A stretch of 64,000 nucleotides of DNA from the NCBI RefSeq assembly GCF_000382445.1, contig NZ_KB905472.1:1615766-1679765 (forward strand), given 5' to 3'. Made by a program: the position numbers and the translations under genes. This stretch comes from Phocaeicola massiliensis B84634 = Timone 84634 = DSM 17679 = JCM 13223. Lineage in GTDB: Bacteria > Bacteroidota > Bacteroidia > Bacteroidales > Bacteroidaceae. Shown piece by piece: positions 38,053 through 47,929 of this stretch. The number at the start of each line of letters is the position of its first letter. The stretch's first letter is position 1. The notes under the pieces were generated by a model that was given only the letters and a program-made list of their open reading frames with translations, made no database searches and was not told the origin of the DNA.

Positions 38053-38150
38053 AAAAGACCTTGAGGTTTTAAAAAAAGCTCGGCATCTTTTTTAAAGACC
38101 TCGCCACCTTTTTTTTAAAGCTCGGCATCTTTTTGCTTTCCTTTTGCTCT
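38053..38150. repeat. Short imperfect repeats ending in T-runs
   Basis: Three units of about 22 bp follow the array: AAAGCTCGGCATC, AAAGACCTCGCCACC and again AAAGCTCGGCATC, each running into TTTTT. A related AAAGACCTTGAGG precedes them. Each unit begins in A and ends in T, so it can pair weakly with its neighbours. Confidence 0.55.
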
Positions 38151-38160
38151 CCTTTTGTCC

Positions 38161-38236
38161 TGTCATTCTGAGCTGCGCGAAGAATCTGTAAACGTAAAGT
38201 GAATGCATTCGGATTCTTCACTTTGTTCAGAATAAC
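38161..38236. repeat. TCATTCTGA inverted-repeat element, copy 1
   Basis: 76 bp. The left end TGTCATTCTGAGC and the right end TTCAGAATAACA form terminal inverted repeats with one mismatch; the inner parts GAAGAATC and GATTCTTC pair as well. The same element recurs at 38766-38842. Confidence 0.65.
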
Positions 38237-38721
38237 AAAAATGAGAACACTTCACTTTGTTGACAAAAACGATAAGGCTGCACTAGTGAATGACAAGAAT
38301 GATAATACGAACGGAGTTCTCGGACAGAATCTCCCCCACCAAGTCAGTTATTCCCGTTTCCCATTCATCCTTACATTTTAATCAAAACACACAGACAATC
38401 AATCGGTTAAAACTGACAGAGCACCCTTTCATCCTCCTTTCAGCCACGTTCCCCATGTCCTTTCAAATCTGCCTTCAGTATTTGTATCTGCTTACAAAAG
38501 TGTTACGAATGAAAGGAGGCTGAGACGATAATGTAGGGAGGTTCATTCACAACCGGCCCCCCATCAACAGGGCGTTTCAACGGATAATGAAAGGAGAAAA
38601 GAAGAAACCGACTTCCGACTGTAGAACGGAAAGACACAGTTGCTTTTTATGGATAAAAACTACGCATTTGTATAATTTAGTGAAAGCCGGGGCGAATACA
38701 GCCAAGCCGGATTATATCAAT

Positions 38722-38962
38722 GAGGCTGTGTCAAAACTAAAACGACCAATGACGAAATTGTGTCTTGTCATTCTGAGCTTCGCGAAGAATCTGAATACAT
38801 CCACTTTATGCTTCCAGATTCTTCATTTCATTCAGAATGACAATAACACCAGACTGCTGAAAAGCTTCCCCGTCATTATCGATTCGGTCCACTGATGTAA
38901 GTGGTGCGCACTCAGAATGACAGAGCTAAATGATAGCATTATAAACGTTTAGACACAGCCTC
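38722..38962. mobile_element. MITE-like inverted-repeat element B
   Basis: The left end GAGGCTGTGTCAAAAC and the right end GTTTAGACACAGCCTC are inverted repeats with one mismatch. The element is 241 bp and holds a complete TCATTCTGA element plus another half copy (CTCAGAATGACA at 38911-38922). It ends 10 bp beyond the asnB stop codon. No transposase frame is present. Confidence 0.6.
38766..38842. repeat. TCATTCTGA inverted-repeat element, copy 2, inside element B
   Basis: 77 bp. TGTCATTCTGA and TCAGAATGACA are a perfect 11-bp terminal inverted repeat, with AGAATCTG and CAGATTCT inside. GAGCTTCGCGAAGAATC near the left end holds a further small palindrome (CTTCGCGAAG). Confidence 0.7.
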
Positions 38963-38972
38963 TGTCATTTCA

Positions 38973-40640
38973 TTATAAGTATGCTTCTTCGTGCACTCCC
39001 TTCACGGCCCGTCCGCTTGGTTCGTTCATGTTCTTGAAGGCGGCATCCCATGCAAGGGCTTCGGCGGTAGAACATGCCACACTGGGCACACTTGGCACGC
39101 TGCGGGCTGCGCTTTCACTGGGAAAGTGCTCCTGGAAGATGCTGCGATAGTAATATTCTTCCTTGTTTTGCGGCGTATTGATAGGAAACCGTTCGGCTGC
39201 GTGCGCCATTTGCTCGTCACTGACGGCTTCGGCGGTAAGGGCTTTCAGCGTATCAATCCAGCTATAGCCCACGCCGTCGCTGAATTGCTCTTTCTGTCGC
39301 CATGCTACACTGTCGGGCAACATGTCCGCAAAGGCTTCTCGGACTATTTTCTTTTCAATGGTGCTTCCGGGACACATCTTTGCTTCGGGATTGAGTCGCA
39401 TGGCTATGTCCAGAAATTCTTTGTCCAGGAAAGGCACTCGGCCTTCCACTCCCCATGCTGCGAGGGATTTATTGGCACGGAGGCAGTCATAGAGGTGGAG
39501 CTTGCCTAGTTTGCGCACGGTCTCTTCGTGAAAGGCTTGGGCCGTAGGAGCTTTGTGGAAATAGAGATAGCCGCCGAACACTTCATCAGCCCCTTCGCCA
39601 CTCAGCACCATTTTGATTCCCATGCTTTTAATGACGCGTGCCAGCAAATACATCGGGGTAGAGGCGCGAACGGTGGTGACATCGTAAGTCTCGATGTAGT
39701 AAATGACGTCGCGGATAGCGTCCAATCCTTCTTGGATGGTATAATGGATTTCATGATGCACGGTTCCGATAAAGCGGGCTACTTCGCGTGCTTTTATCAG
39801 GTCGGGCGCACCTTCCAGACCGATGGCAAAGGAATGGAGCTGAGGCCACCAGGCATCTTTTTTATTGTCGGTTTCTACCCGTTTGCCTGCATATTTCTTG
39901 GCAATGGCAGAGATGACGGAACTGTCCAGACCGCCGGAAAGAAGTACGCCGTAGGGCACATCACTCATCAGTTGGCGCTTAACGGCCTCTTCCAGTCCGT
40001 CGTGTATGTCCTGGGAATAGGCATTGTTGTTTTTCACGGCTTCGTATTCAAACCAGTCGCGGACGTACCAGCGGGTCATCTTGCCTTCTTTTCCCCAATA
40101 GTAATGGCCGGGAAGGAAGGGTTCGTATTCATCACAGAACCCTTCGAGGGCTTTCAACTCGCTGGCGCAGTATATTTTGCCGTCCTTATCCCTGCCTATA
40201 TATAAAGGTATGACTCCGATGGGGTCGCGGGCAATGAGGAAATCGTCTTTCTCCTCATCATAGAGGGCGAAGGCGAAGATGCCGTTCAGGTCTTCGAGGA
40301 AGTGAATACCTTTGTCACGGTAAAGGGCAAGGATGACTTCGCAGTCGCTTCCGGTCTGGAAATCATACTTTCCGGTGTACTTTGCACGGATATCCCGATG
40401 GTTGTAGATTTCTCCGTTCACGGCAAGGATTTGTTTCCGGTCGGGACTGTATAGGGGCTGCCCTCCGCTTTGAGGGTCTACGATGGAGAGGCGTTCATGG
40501 GCCAGGATGGCAGAGCCGCCTACGTAGATGCCGTTCCAGTCCGGCCCGCGGTGGCGGAGCTTTTGTGACATTTTCAATGCCTTCTGTCGCAACTCTTGCG
40601 TTTGTTGCTTTATCTTGAATATTCCTACGATTCCACACAT
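38973..40640 (-). CDS. asnB: Asparagine synthase B (glutamine-hydrolysing)
   Basis: 555 residues, normal for AsnB. The N-terminal glutaminase domain begins MCGIVGIF with the catalytic Cys2. The synthetase domain has the PP-loop GVLLSGGLDSSVISA near residue 230 and LSGEGADEVFGGYLYFHKAP further on. It makes asparagine from aspartate, ATP and glutamine in the cytoplasm. It is the last gene of gltB-gltD-asnB, 16 bp after gltD, so its supply of glutamine nitrogen is set together with glutamate synthase. Confidence 0.97.
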   Translation of the reverse strand: MCGIVGIFKIKQQTQELRQKALKMSQKLRHRGPDWNGIYVGGSAILAHERLSIVDPQSGGQPLYSPDRKQILAVNGEIYNHRDIRAKYTGKYDFQTGSDCEVILALYRDKGIHFLEDLNGIFAFALYDEEKDDFLIARDPIGVIPLYIGRDKDGKIYCASELKALEGFCDEYEPFLPGHYYWGKEGKMTRWYVRDWFEYEAVKNNNAYSQDIHDGLEEAVKRQLMSDVPYGVLLSGGLDSSVISAIAKKYAGKRVETDNKKDAWWPQLHSFAIGLEGAPDLIKAREVARFIGTVHHEIHYTIQEGLDAIRDVIYYIETYDVTTVRASTPMYLLARVIKSMGIKMVLSGEGADEVFGGYLYFHKAPTAQAFHEETVRKLGKLHLYDCLRANKSLAAWGVEGRVPFLDKEFLDIAMRLNPEAKMCPGSTIEKKIVREAFADMLPDSVAWRQKEQFSDGVGYSWIDTLKALTAEAVSDEQMAHAAERFPINTPQNKEEYYYRSIFQEHFPSESAARSVPSVPSVACSTAEALAWDAAFKNMNEPSGRAVKGVHEEAYL

Positions 40641-40656
40641 AATTGTATTTGTTGAT

Positions 40657-41997
40657 TTATTTATTGAGATAACTGTCTATGTCCGTTGCCGCTTTCCGTC
40701 CGCTGGCAATGGCTCGTACCACCAGGCTGGCTCCGCTTGCCGCATCGCCGGCTACGAATACGTTCTCGGCGAATTGGGGATGTTCGGGCTTTAGGAAGCC
40801 CATTGCCAGAAGAACCAGGTCGGCTTCAATCACTTCCACCTTTCCGGTGGGTTTCATGGCAGGGCGGCCGCTGTCGGGACCGGGAGTCCATTCCACCTGT
40901 TCCACTTCCACACCGCAAACCTTACCGTTTTTGCCTAAAAACTTACGGGTGGCGAGAGACCATAGGCGGCTGCACCCTTCTTCGTGGGAAGAGGTGGTTT
41001 TCAGTACGATGGGGAATTGGGGCCATGGAGTGGCAGGATTCTGTCCTACGGGCGGCTGGGGCATGATTTCTATTTGGGTGACGCTTACGGCGCCTTGCCG
41101 GTTGCTGGTCCCTATGCAGTCACTGCCGGTATCCCCTCCGCCGATGACCAGTACCTTCTTCCCTTTGGCAGTAACCAGTTGCTCTTTCGGGAACGTCATG
41201 CCGGCAAGGATACGGTTTTGTTGCGCCAGCATGTCCAGTGCCGGGTGGATGCCTTTCAGTTCGCGTCCGGGGACAGGGAGGTCACGGGCGGTCGGAGCTC
41301 CGGTGCAGATGCAGTAGGCGTCAAAACCTTCGGGGAGTTGCCGCACATCCACATCGCTGTTCATTTTGAAGTGGATGCCTTCTTCTTCCATCACCCGGAT
41401 ACGGCGGTCGATGATGGGCTTGTGCAGCTTGAAGTTGGGGATGCCGTAACGCAGCAGGCCGCCGGGCGCCTCATTCTTGTCGAAGACGGTCACTGTGTAC
41501 CCTTTTCCGTTGAGCTGGTTGGCGGCGGCCAGTCCGGCAGGCCCGGCACCGATGACGGCTACTTTCCGTCCGTTGCGTTCAATGTTCCGGGGCTTGATGT
41601 AACCTTCGCGGAAGGCTGCCTCGGCAATGGCCGCTTCATTCTCGCGGATGGTGACGGGAGAGTCCATGCTCAGTTTCAGCACGCAACTCTTTTCGCAGAG
41701 GGCGGGGCAGATGCGGCCGGTGAACTCAGGAAAATCGTTGGTTTCGTTCAATATCTTGTAGGCTTCTTCCCATTTGCCTTTGTAGATGGCATCTTGAAAT
41801 TCGGGCTGCTTGTTGCCCAGCGGACAAGCCCAGTGGCAGAAGGGAACGCCGCAGTCCATGCAGCGTGAGGCTTGAAGTTTCCGGTCACGGCTGTTCAGAG
41901 TCTGTTCTACCTCGCTATAATCTGATATCCGGTCGTGGATGGGACGGTAGCCCGCTTCCTGACGCGGTATAGTTAAAAATGCTTTTGGATTTCCCAT
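40657..41997 (-). CDS. gltD: Glutamate synthase small subunit (NADPH-dependent)
   Basis: 446 residues from the ATG at 41997 (MGNPKAFLTIPR). The frame is open to 42057, but that start would overlap gltB and adds no family sequence. The N-terminal cysteine cluster CMDCGVPFCHWACPLGN holds Fe-S ligands. GAGPAGLAAA is the FAD site and IGGGDTGSDC the NADPH site. The C-terminal VFVAGDAASGASLVV closes the FAD pocket. It passes electrons from NADPH to GltB. It lies 40 bp after gltB and 16 bp before asnB. Confidence 0.96.
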   Translation of the reverse strand: MGNPKAFLTIPRQEAGYRPIHDRISDYSEVEQTLNSRDRKLQASRCMDCGVPFCHWACPLGNKQPEFQDAIYKGKWEEAYKILNETNDFPEFTGRICPALCEKSCVLKLSMDSPVTIRENEAAIAEAAFREGYIKPRNIERNGRKVAVIGAGPAGLAAANQLNGKGYTVTVFDKNEAPGGLLRYGIPNFKLHKPIIDRRIRVMEEEGIHFKMNSDVDVRQLPEGFDAYCICTGAPTARDLPVPGRELKGIHPALDMLAQQNRILAGMTFPKEQLVTAKGKKVLVIGGGDTGSDCIGTSNRQGAVSVTQIEIMPQPPVGQNPATPWPQFPIVLKTTSSHEEGCSRLWSLATRKFLGKNGKVCGVEVEQVEWTPGPDSGRPAMKPTGKVEVIEADLVLLAMGFLKPEHPQFAENVFVAGDAASGASLVVRAIASGRKAATDIDSYLNK

Positions 41998-42037
41998 ATC
42001 TTTGTTGTATTTCTTTGTTGATAATTTGTGTGATGTA

Positions 42038-45000
42038 TTAATAATCTCTTTGTACATCAGCTATTTTTTGATGTAGCTTGCGCATTTGTTCTTCTTGCAA
42101 TACTCGTTTATATTCGATAGGTACTACCTGGATAAATTCGTCCACATAGCGATTCCAGTCATCCAGCATCGTTCGTGCCAGTTTGGAGCCGGTATAGAGG
42201 TAATGCTGGCGGATCAGTTCATGCAGTTCCTTCCGGTAAGATGCCTCCTCGATAAGCGAGAGCTCCACCATCTCCATGTTGCAGAAATAATCGAAGTTGT
42301 GGTTCTTGTCCCACACGTAAGCCACGCCGCCACTCATTCCGGCAGCGAAATTACGTCCAGTTTTTCCCAGTACCACGACCCGTCCTCCGGTCATGTATTC
42401 GCAACAGTGGTCGCCTACACCCTCTACCACGGCCTTCACACCGGAATTGCGGACGGCGAAGCGTTCGCCCACCCGTCCGTTGATATATACCTCGCCGTCA
42501 GTAGCGCCATACAGCAGGGTGTTTCCGGCGATGGTATTCTTTTCCGCATCGAAATTGCTGCGCACGGGGGGCAGTACCGCAATGCGTCCGCCGCTCAGTC
42601 CTTTTCCCAGGTAGTCATTCGCTTCGCCTTCCAGCTTGAAACTGATGCCGTGGGTCAGGAACGCACCGAAACTTTGGCCTGCCGAACCTTTGAATTTGAT
42701 GTGGATGGTCTGTTCCGGAAGTCCTGCCTGCCCGTATTTCTTGGCAACCGCCCCTGCCAGCATGGCGCCTACCGAACGGTCTGTATTGGCGATGGTGTAT
42801 TCCAGGGAAATCTCTTTTCCGTTTTCTATGGCATCCCTGGCGGCGGCCAGTATGGTTACATCCTTTACATGGGCGATGTCGTGCTTCTGTTCCATGACAT
42901 GGTGTATGGCAGCTCCGTTGTCCACCCGGTGTAGCAGTCTGCTGAAATCCAACAGCGAGGATTTCTTCTCACTTGGCGCTTGCTGTATTTCAATCAGGTC
43001 TGTCCGTCCGATGATATCCTCCAACCGGGTGAATCCCATTTCGGCCAGATATTCGCGTACTTCCTGTGCCAGGAAAGTAAAATAATTCACTACATATTCA
43101 TAGTGTCCGCGGAAACGTTTGCGGAGTTCGGGGTCTTGGGTGGCCACGCCTACGGGACAGGTGTTGGTGTGGCATTTGCGCATCATGACGCATCCCAGCA
43201 CAATCAATGCGGTGGTACCGAAACCGAATTCTTCCGCACCCAGCAAGGCCATGTTGATAATGTCCCGTCCGGTTTTCAACTGTCCGTCCACTTGCAGCTT
43301 CACTTGTCCACGGAGTCCGTTCAACACCAAGGTCTGTTGCGTCTCGCTCAGTCCTATTTCGGGCGAGATACCTGCATACCGCATACTCGAGGCAGGCGAT
43401 GCGCCGGTTCCTCCTTCCGCTCCCGAGATGACAATCAGGTCGGCCTTCGCTTTGGCTACTCCGGCGGCAATGGTTCCCACGCCGCTTTCGGCTACCAGTT
43501 TCACACTGATTCGTGCCTGTGGGTTTACGTTTTTCAGGTCGAATATCAACTGGGCCAAATCTTCGATGGAATAAATGTCATGGTGGGGTGGAGGGGAAAT
43601 GAGCGAGATGCCCGGAATGGAGTGGCGGGTTTTGGCAATCACCTCGTCTACCTTTAATCCCGGCAGTTGTCCTCCTTCTCCCGGCTTGGCGCCTTGGGCC
43701 ACCTTTATCTGGATCTCTTCGGCATGGACCAGGTATTCGGCGGTAACTCCGAAGCGTCCCGATGCTATCTGCTTGGTCTTGCTGCAAAGTGAGATACCCT
43801 GGTAAGTGCCGGTAATGCGGTCGCTGTCCTCACCTCCTTCACCCGTATTGCTGCGTGCGCCCAGTTTGTTCATGGCCAGTGCCAGCGCCTCATGTGCCTC
43901 CTTGCTGATAGCGCCGAAGGACATGGCTCCTGTCACGAAATGTTTCACGATGTTTTCTACCGGCTCCACCTTTTCAATATCAATAGGGTTTCGTTTGTGC
44001 CCGAAGAAGTCGCGCAGGAAGAGGGGGGAATCTTTTCCATCTACCATGGAGGTGAATTCCTTGAACTTCTTGTAGCTGCCCAGCCGGGTGGCCAGTTGCA
44101 GGGTGGAGATGGTTTCCGGATTCCAGGCGTGCCGTTCTCCGTCTTTGCGGAAAGAGAACAGTCCGTTGTGCGGTAAAATGTCGCTCACTTCTTTTGCAGC
44201 GAATCCGGTATCGTGCAGGGCGATGGCGTCTCTGGTGACTTCTTCCAGACGGATGCCTCCGATGCTGGATGTCTGTGTGCCGAAATAGCTTCTCAGCAAT
44301 TCCTCGCTGACCCCTACGGCTTCAAAAATCTTTGCGCCCCGGTAGGAACGGATGGTGGAAATGCCCATCTTGCTCATGATCTTGAACAAGCCCTTGCGGA
44401 TGGCCTTGATGTAGTTCTTTTCGGCCGTTTCGTAATTCATCTGCACATCACCTTTCCTCACCAGTTCATCCAGTACGGCGAAGGCCATGTAGGGATTGAT
44501 GGCACTGGCGCCATATCCCAGCAACAGGGCGGCGTGCATCACCTCGCGAATCTCGCCGCTTTCTACAATCAATGCGGTTTGTACGCGTTTCTGAACGGAG
44601 ATGAGGTGATGATGGACAGCGCTAACCGCCAGCAGTGACGGGATGGCGGCATGGGTGTCGTCCACAAAACGGTCGCTCAGAATGATATAGTTCACTCCGT
44701 CCGTAACGGATTGCTCGGCTTGTTTGCACAGGTCGTTCAGGGCCTCTTGCAATCCGGCTTTTCCCTTGCTCACCTCGAATACGATAGGGAGTTTCACGGT
44801 ATTGAATCCTTTATACCGGATGTTGCAGAGGATGTCCAGTTGGGTGTTGTTCAGCACGGGATGGGGCAGGCGTACCATTTTGCAATGGCTTTCGCTGGGC
44901 ATCAGGATATTCATTCCCACGGCCCCGATGTACTCGGTAAGCGACATGACTAACTCTTCACGGATAGGGTCGATGGCGGGATTGGTCACTTGGGCAAACT

Positions 45001-46516
45001 GTTGCCGGAAATAGTTGAACAGCAACTGCGGCCTGTCCGAAAGGACGGCCAGCGGCGTGTCGTTACCCATAGAGGCGATGGGGTCGGCCCCTGTGTTGCA
45101 CATCGGCATGAGGGTGCGTTCTATATCCTCGCGCGAGAAGCCGAAGGTACGCAGCATACGGTCATAGCCGTCTATCCGGTTGTCTATCTTGCGTCCGCTT
45201 TTCAAGGTATCGAGCTCGATGCGGTTGGCAGACAGCCATGCGCGATAGGGGCGTGCCGATGCCAGTTGTTCTTTCAGTTTACCGTCATAATATATTTTAC
45301 CCTGTTCGGTATCAATCATCAGTATTTTTCCCGGTTGCAGACGCCCTTTCTCTTTAATCTCTCCCGGTTCGAAATCCATCACGCCTACTTCACTGGCCAC
45401 TACCATCATGTCATTATTGGTAATGAGGTAACGGGCAGGGCGCAGGCCGTTGCGGTCCAGCATCCCTCCGGCAAAGCGTCCGTCACTGAACAGCAGCGCG
45501 GCAGGGCCGTCCCAGGGTTCCATCAGGATGGAATAGTATTCGTAAAACGCTTTCACCTCTTCACTGATGGGGTTTTTGTCGTTGAACGATTCGGGTACCA
45601 GCATTGCCATGGCATGGGGCAGGCTCAGTCCCGACATCACAAAAAATTCCAGCACATTGTCCAGTGAGGCGCTGTCGCTCATGCCCGGCTGGATAATGGG
45701 ACGGATGTCTTTGATATCCCCCAATGCCGGAGAGGAAAGGACACTTTCGCGCGCCTCCATCCAGCCCCGGTTACCGCGGATAGTATTGATTTCTCCGTTG
45801 TGCGCCAACAAACGGAATGGTTGGGCGAGGCTCCATGTAGGAAATGTGTTGGTGCTGAAACGGGAGTGTACCAATGCCAATCCGCTGGTAAAGTAGGGTT
45901 GCGTCAGGTCCGGGAAGTACTCACGCACTTGCATGGACGAGAGCATACCTTTATATATAATGTTTTTTGCAGAAAGCGAAACGATGTAGAAGTCCGAGTG
46001 CCGCACGCGCTTTTCTATCTTCTTGCGGATGATGTAGAGGGTGCGTTCCAGGCTGTCCGCATCTGTCACTCCGGTGATGAATACCTGTTTGATGTCCGGT
46101 TCGGTGGCCCGTGCGTCCTTGCCCAGGCAGGCGGGGTTGGTGGGCACATTGCGCAGGTGCATCAAGGTAAGTCCTTCGCGTTCTATTTCTTCAATCATAA
46201 TGCTCAGGATGCCGGCCTGCTCTTTTTCGTCTTTGGGCAGAAATACGAGTCCGGTTCCGTATTTTCCTTTTTCGGGTACGGGTATGCCTTGCAGGAGGAT
46301 GAATTCGTGGGGAATCTGTAGCATGATTCCGGCTCCGTCACCGGTTTTGTTATCGGCTCCTTCTGCGCCTCGGTGGCGCATGTTTTCCAATACCTTCAAT
46401 GCGGAGTCTACCAGTTCATGCGATTTGTTGCCATGAATGTTGACTACCATGCCTACGCCGCAAGCGTCATGTTCGTTGGTTGCGTCATAAAGACCTGTTT
46501 GCTCTATTTTTACCAT
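42038..46516 (-). CDS. gltB: Glutamate synthase large subunit
   Basis: 1492 residues, the full length for the bacterial alpha subunit. A short N-terminal propeptide precedes Cys19 in EHDACGVGMV, which should become the N-terminal glutaminase nucleophile after processing. The FMN domain has GAEGGTGASPASSMRYAG and the 3Fe-4S motif CVMMRKCHTNTCPVG. The C-terminal GXGXG beta-helix domain is complete. It converts glutamine and 2-oxoglutarate to two glutamates. It is first in the operon with gltD and asnB; a -7 box is 53 bp upstream. Confidence 0.97.
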   Translation of the reverse strand: MVKIEQTGLYDATNEHDACGVGMVVNIHGNKSHELVDSALKVLENMRHRGAEGADNKTGDGAGIMLQIPHEFILLQGIPVPEKGKYGTGLVFLPKDEKEQAGILSIMIEEIEREGLTLMHLRNVPTNPACLGKDARATEPDIKQVFITGVTDADSLERTLYIIRKKIEKRVRHSDFYIVSLSAKNIIYKGMLSSMQVREYFPDLTQPYFTSGLALVHSRFSTNTFPTWSLAQPFRLLAHNGEINTIRGNRGWMEARESVLSSPALGDIKDIRPIIQPGMSDSASLDNVLEFFVMSGLSLPHAMAMLVPESFNDKNPISEEVKAFYEYYSILMEPWDGPAALLFSDGRFAGGMLDRNGLRPARYLITNNDMMVVASEVGVMDFEPGEIKEKGRLQPGKILMIDTEQGKIYYDGKLKEQLASARPYRAWLSANRIELDTLKSGRKIDNRIDGYDRMLRTFGFSREDIERTLMPMCNTGADPIASMGNDTPLAVLSDRPQLLFNYFRQQFAQVTNPAIDPIREELVMSLTEYIGAVGMNILMPSESHCKMVRLPHPVLNNTQLDILCNIRYKGFNTVKLPIVFEVSKGKAGLQEALNDLCKQAEQSVTDGVNYIILSDRFVDDTHAAIPSLLAVSAVHHHLISVQKRVQTALIVESGEIREVMHAALLLGYGASAINPYMAFAVLDELVRKGDVQMNYETAEKNYIKAIRKGLFKIMSKMGISTIRSYRGAKIFEAVGVSEELLRSYFGTQTSSIGGIRLEEVTRDAIALHDTGFAAKEVSDILPHNGLFSFRKDGERHAWNPETISTLQLATRLGSYKKFKEFTSMVDGKDSPLFLRDFFGHKRNPIDIEKVEPVENIVKHFVTGAMSFGAISKEAHEALALAMNKLGARSNTGEGGEDSDRITGTYQGISLCSKTKQIASGRFGVTAEYLVHAEEIQIKVAQGAKPGEGGQLPGLKVDEVIAKTRHSIPGISLISPPPHHDIYSIEDLAQLIFDLKNVNPQARISVKLVAESGVGTIAAGVAKAKADLIVISGAEGGTGASPASSMRYAGISPEIGLSETQQTLVLNGLRGQVKLQVDGQLKTGRDIINMALLGAEEFGFGTTALIVLGCVMMRKCHTNTCPVGVATQDPELRKRFRGHYEYVVNYFTFLAQEVREYLAEMGFTRLEDIIGRTDLIEIQQAPSEKKSSLLDFSRLLHRVDNGAAIHHVMEQKHDIAHVKDVTILAAARDAIENGKEISLEYTIANTDRSVGAMLAGAVAKKYGQAGLPEQTIHIKFKGSAGQSFGAFLTHGISFKLEGEANDYLGKGLSGGRIAVLPPVRSNFDAEKNTIAGNTLLYGATDGEVYINGRVGERFAVRNSGVKAVVEGVGDHCCEYMTGGRVVVLGKTGRNFAAGMSGGVAYVWDKNHNFDYFCNMEMVELSLIEEASYRKELHELIRQHYLYTGSKLARTMLDDWNRYVDEFIQVVPIEYKRVLQEEQMRKLHQKIADVQRDY

Positions 46517-46568
46517 TATTGCTATCTTTAGTTTATAATAATGTTGGTTTGTATTTCATATTGTTCTG

Positions 46569-46576
46569 CAAAAGTA
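46569..46576 (-). promoter_or_regulatory. -7 box of the gltB-gltD-asnB operon
   Basis: TACTTTTG on the - strand, 53 bp before the gltB start codon. Confidence 0.5.
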
Positions 46577-46983
46577 GGGAATTTATTTCTTTTTGATGCA
46601 GAAGTAATGTTTTCTTTTGATAAAAAGATGTAGTCTTGTGTCTCTGTCTTGCACTTTGTCGGATATATAGCGAATCTATTTAATAATTGAAAGCCAGATT
46701 GTGAAAAATACTTTTAAATTGTAAGTTCGAGCATTTCTTTTATTCAGATAGATTGTATTTAGGACGGCATCCCCCCTTTATAGTCAATCAACCGGGATAT
46801 AATAATAGGAATATTACATCCCTCAACCATATAACGACCTATTGACTTACAATTCAAAACTATCTTCCCATGTTTTGATGCAATTTGAAAGATAAAGCAA
46901 ATATTTCTGTTTCTATCTGTTATTAGAATGAAAATAAATAAGAAAATAGAAACAATTATATCAGATAGAATATCAAAAAGATA

Positions 46984-46991
46984 TATATTTG
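46984..46991 (+). promoter_or_regulatory. -7 box of dapF
   Basis: TATATTTG, 49 bp before the dapF start codon, matches TAnnTTTG. Confidence 0.5.
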
Positions 46992-47040
46992 CACAGAATT
47001 AAAAGCAAAAGGAAGCTATAACAAATAAGTATTAATCAAA

Positions 47041-47883
47041 ATGGCAACAACTATCAAGTTTACCAAGATGCAAGGAACCGGCAATGATTATATCTATGTA
47101 AATACCTTGTCTTCTCCGCTGCAAGATCCGATAAAAGCCGCCAGAAAATGGAGCGCTTATCATACCGGTATCGGTGCGGACGGTCTGGTACTGATTGGAG
47201 CATCCGAGAAAGCGGATTTCAGTATGCGTATATTCAACGCAGACGGCTCCGAAGCCATGATGTGTGGAAACGCCTCGCGCTGCATAGGCAAATATGTATA
47301 CGAGAAAGGACTGACGGATAAGGAGGTGATCACACTGGAAACCCTTTCGGGAATCAAAATCCTGAAACTTCATACAGGCAACGGGGTGGTGAAGGATGTA
47401 ACCGTAGATATGGGTACGCCCCTGCTATCGACCCCCGGACAGATAGCTACGAAAACCGGTGGAATGCTGGCAGAAACCATCCTGGCCGATGGAAAAGAAT
47501 ACAAAGGCACATTCGTCTGCATGGGAAATCCGCATGTTGTCATTTTCGTAGATGATATAAAAGAGGTGGATTTGCCGGCGGTTGGCCCGAAACTGGAAAA
47601 TCATCCGCTTTTTCCTGAGCGGACCAATGTGGAATTTGTAGAAATATTGCCGGACCAATCCCTACGGATGAGAGTGTGGGAAAGAGGTTCGGGCATCACA
47701 ATGGCTTGCGGAACAGGGGCCTGCGCCACCACCGTGGCAGCCGTACTGAACCATAAAGCCGGACGAAAATCGTGGGTAAGGATGGACGGAGGCGATCTCC
47801 ACATCCACTGGGACGAAAAAGACGGACATGTATACATGACTGGTCCGGCCGGAAAGGTTTTCGAAGGCGAAATAGAAATGTGA
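47041..47883 (+). CDS. dapF: Diaminopimelate epimerase
   Basis: 280 residues. It converts LL- to meso-diaminopimelate for lysine and peptidoglycan. The two catalytic cysteines are in [11 protein letters not shown] (about 79) and [13 protein letters not shown] (about 222), each at the start of a conserved helix. [11 protein letters not shown] at the N-terminus is the substrate-binding block. dapL, the next step back in the same route, starts 46 bp downstream, so both ends of the aminotransferase pathway are coupled. Confidence 0.97.
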   Translation: MATTIKFTKMQGTGNDYIYVNTLSSPLQDPIKAARKWSAYHTGIGADGLVLIGASEKADFSMRIFNADGSEAMMCGNASRCIGKYVYEKGLTDKEVITLETLSGIKILKLHTGNGVVKDVTVDMGTPLLSTPGQIATKTGGMLAETILADGKEYKGTFVCMGNPHVVIFVDDIKEVDLPAVGPKLENHPLFPERTNVEFVEILPDQSLRMRVWERGSGITMACGTGACATTVAAVLNHKAGRKSWVRMDGGDLHIHWDEKDGHVYMTGPAGKVFEGEIEM

Positions 47884-47929
47884 TACTGATTTTGAAAAAC
47901 TTAAAACAACGATAAAAACAATAACAGCG

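Larger units (their letters stand above)
37664..38972. other. 1.3-kb gene-free interval packed with repeats
   Basis: Between sodB and asnB. In order it holds a small inverted-repeat element (37700-37775), a 22-bp palindromic tandem array (37876-38027), a run of AAAGCTCGGCATC-type short repeats (38053-38150), a TCATTCTGA element (38161-38236), and a second inverted-repeat element (38722-38962) with another TCATTCTGA element inside it (38766-38842). Short open frames here simply read through repeats and I do not call genes. Confidence 0.8.
46517..47040. other. 524-bp divergent interval between gltB and dapF
   Basis: AT-rich. It holds the gltB -7 box (46569-46576), the dapF -7 box (46984-46991), and an inverted repeat TTCTATCTG/CAGATAGAA (46911-46919 and 46962-46970). 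A weaker pair, AATTGTAAGT near 46720 and ACTTACAATT near 46847, encloses about 120 bp. I see no protein-coding frame. The interval is longer than two promoters need, so a small RNA or a regulator site is possible. Confidence 0.55.

Noticed and set aside
37698..38054. 118-aa and 62-aa open frames on the - strand
   Set aside because: They read straight through the tandem array (repeated IHIGN/VRTHW-type peptide) and have no start context or family.
40984..41868. 294-aa open frame on the + strand
   Set aside because: It is antisense to gltD, whose cofactor motifs are intact; GC-rich genes here give long shadow frames.
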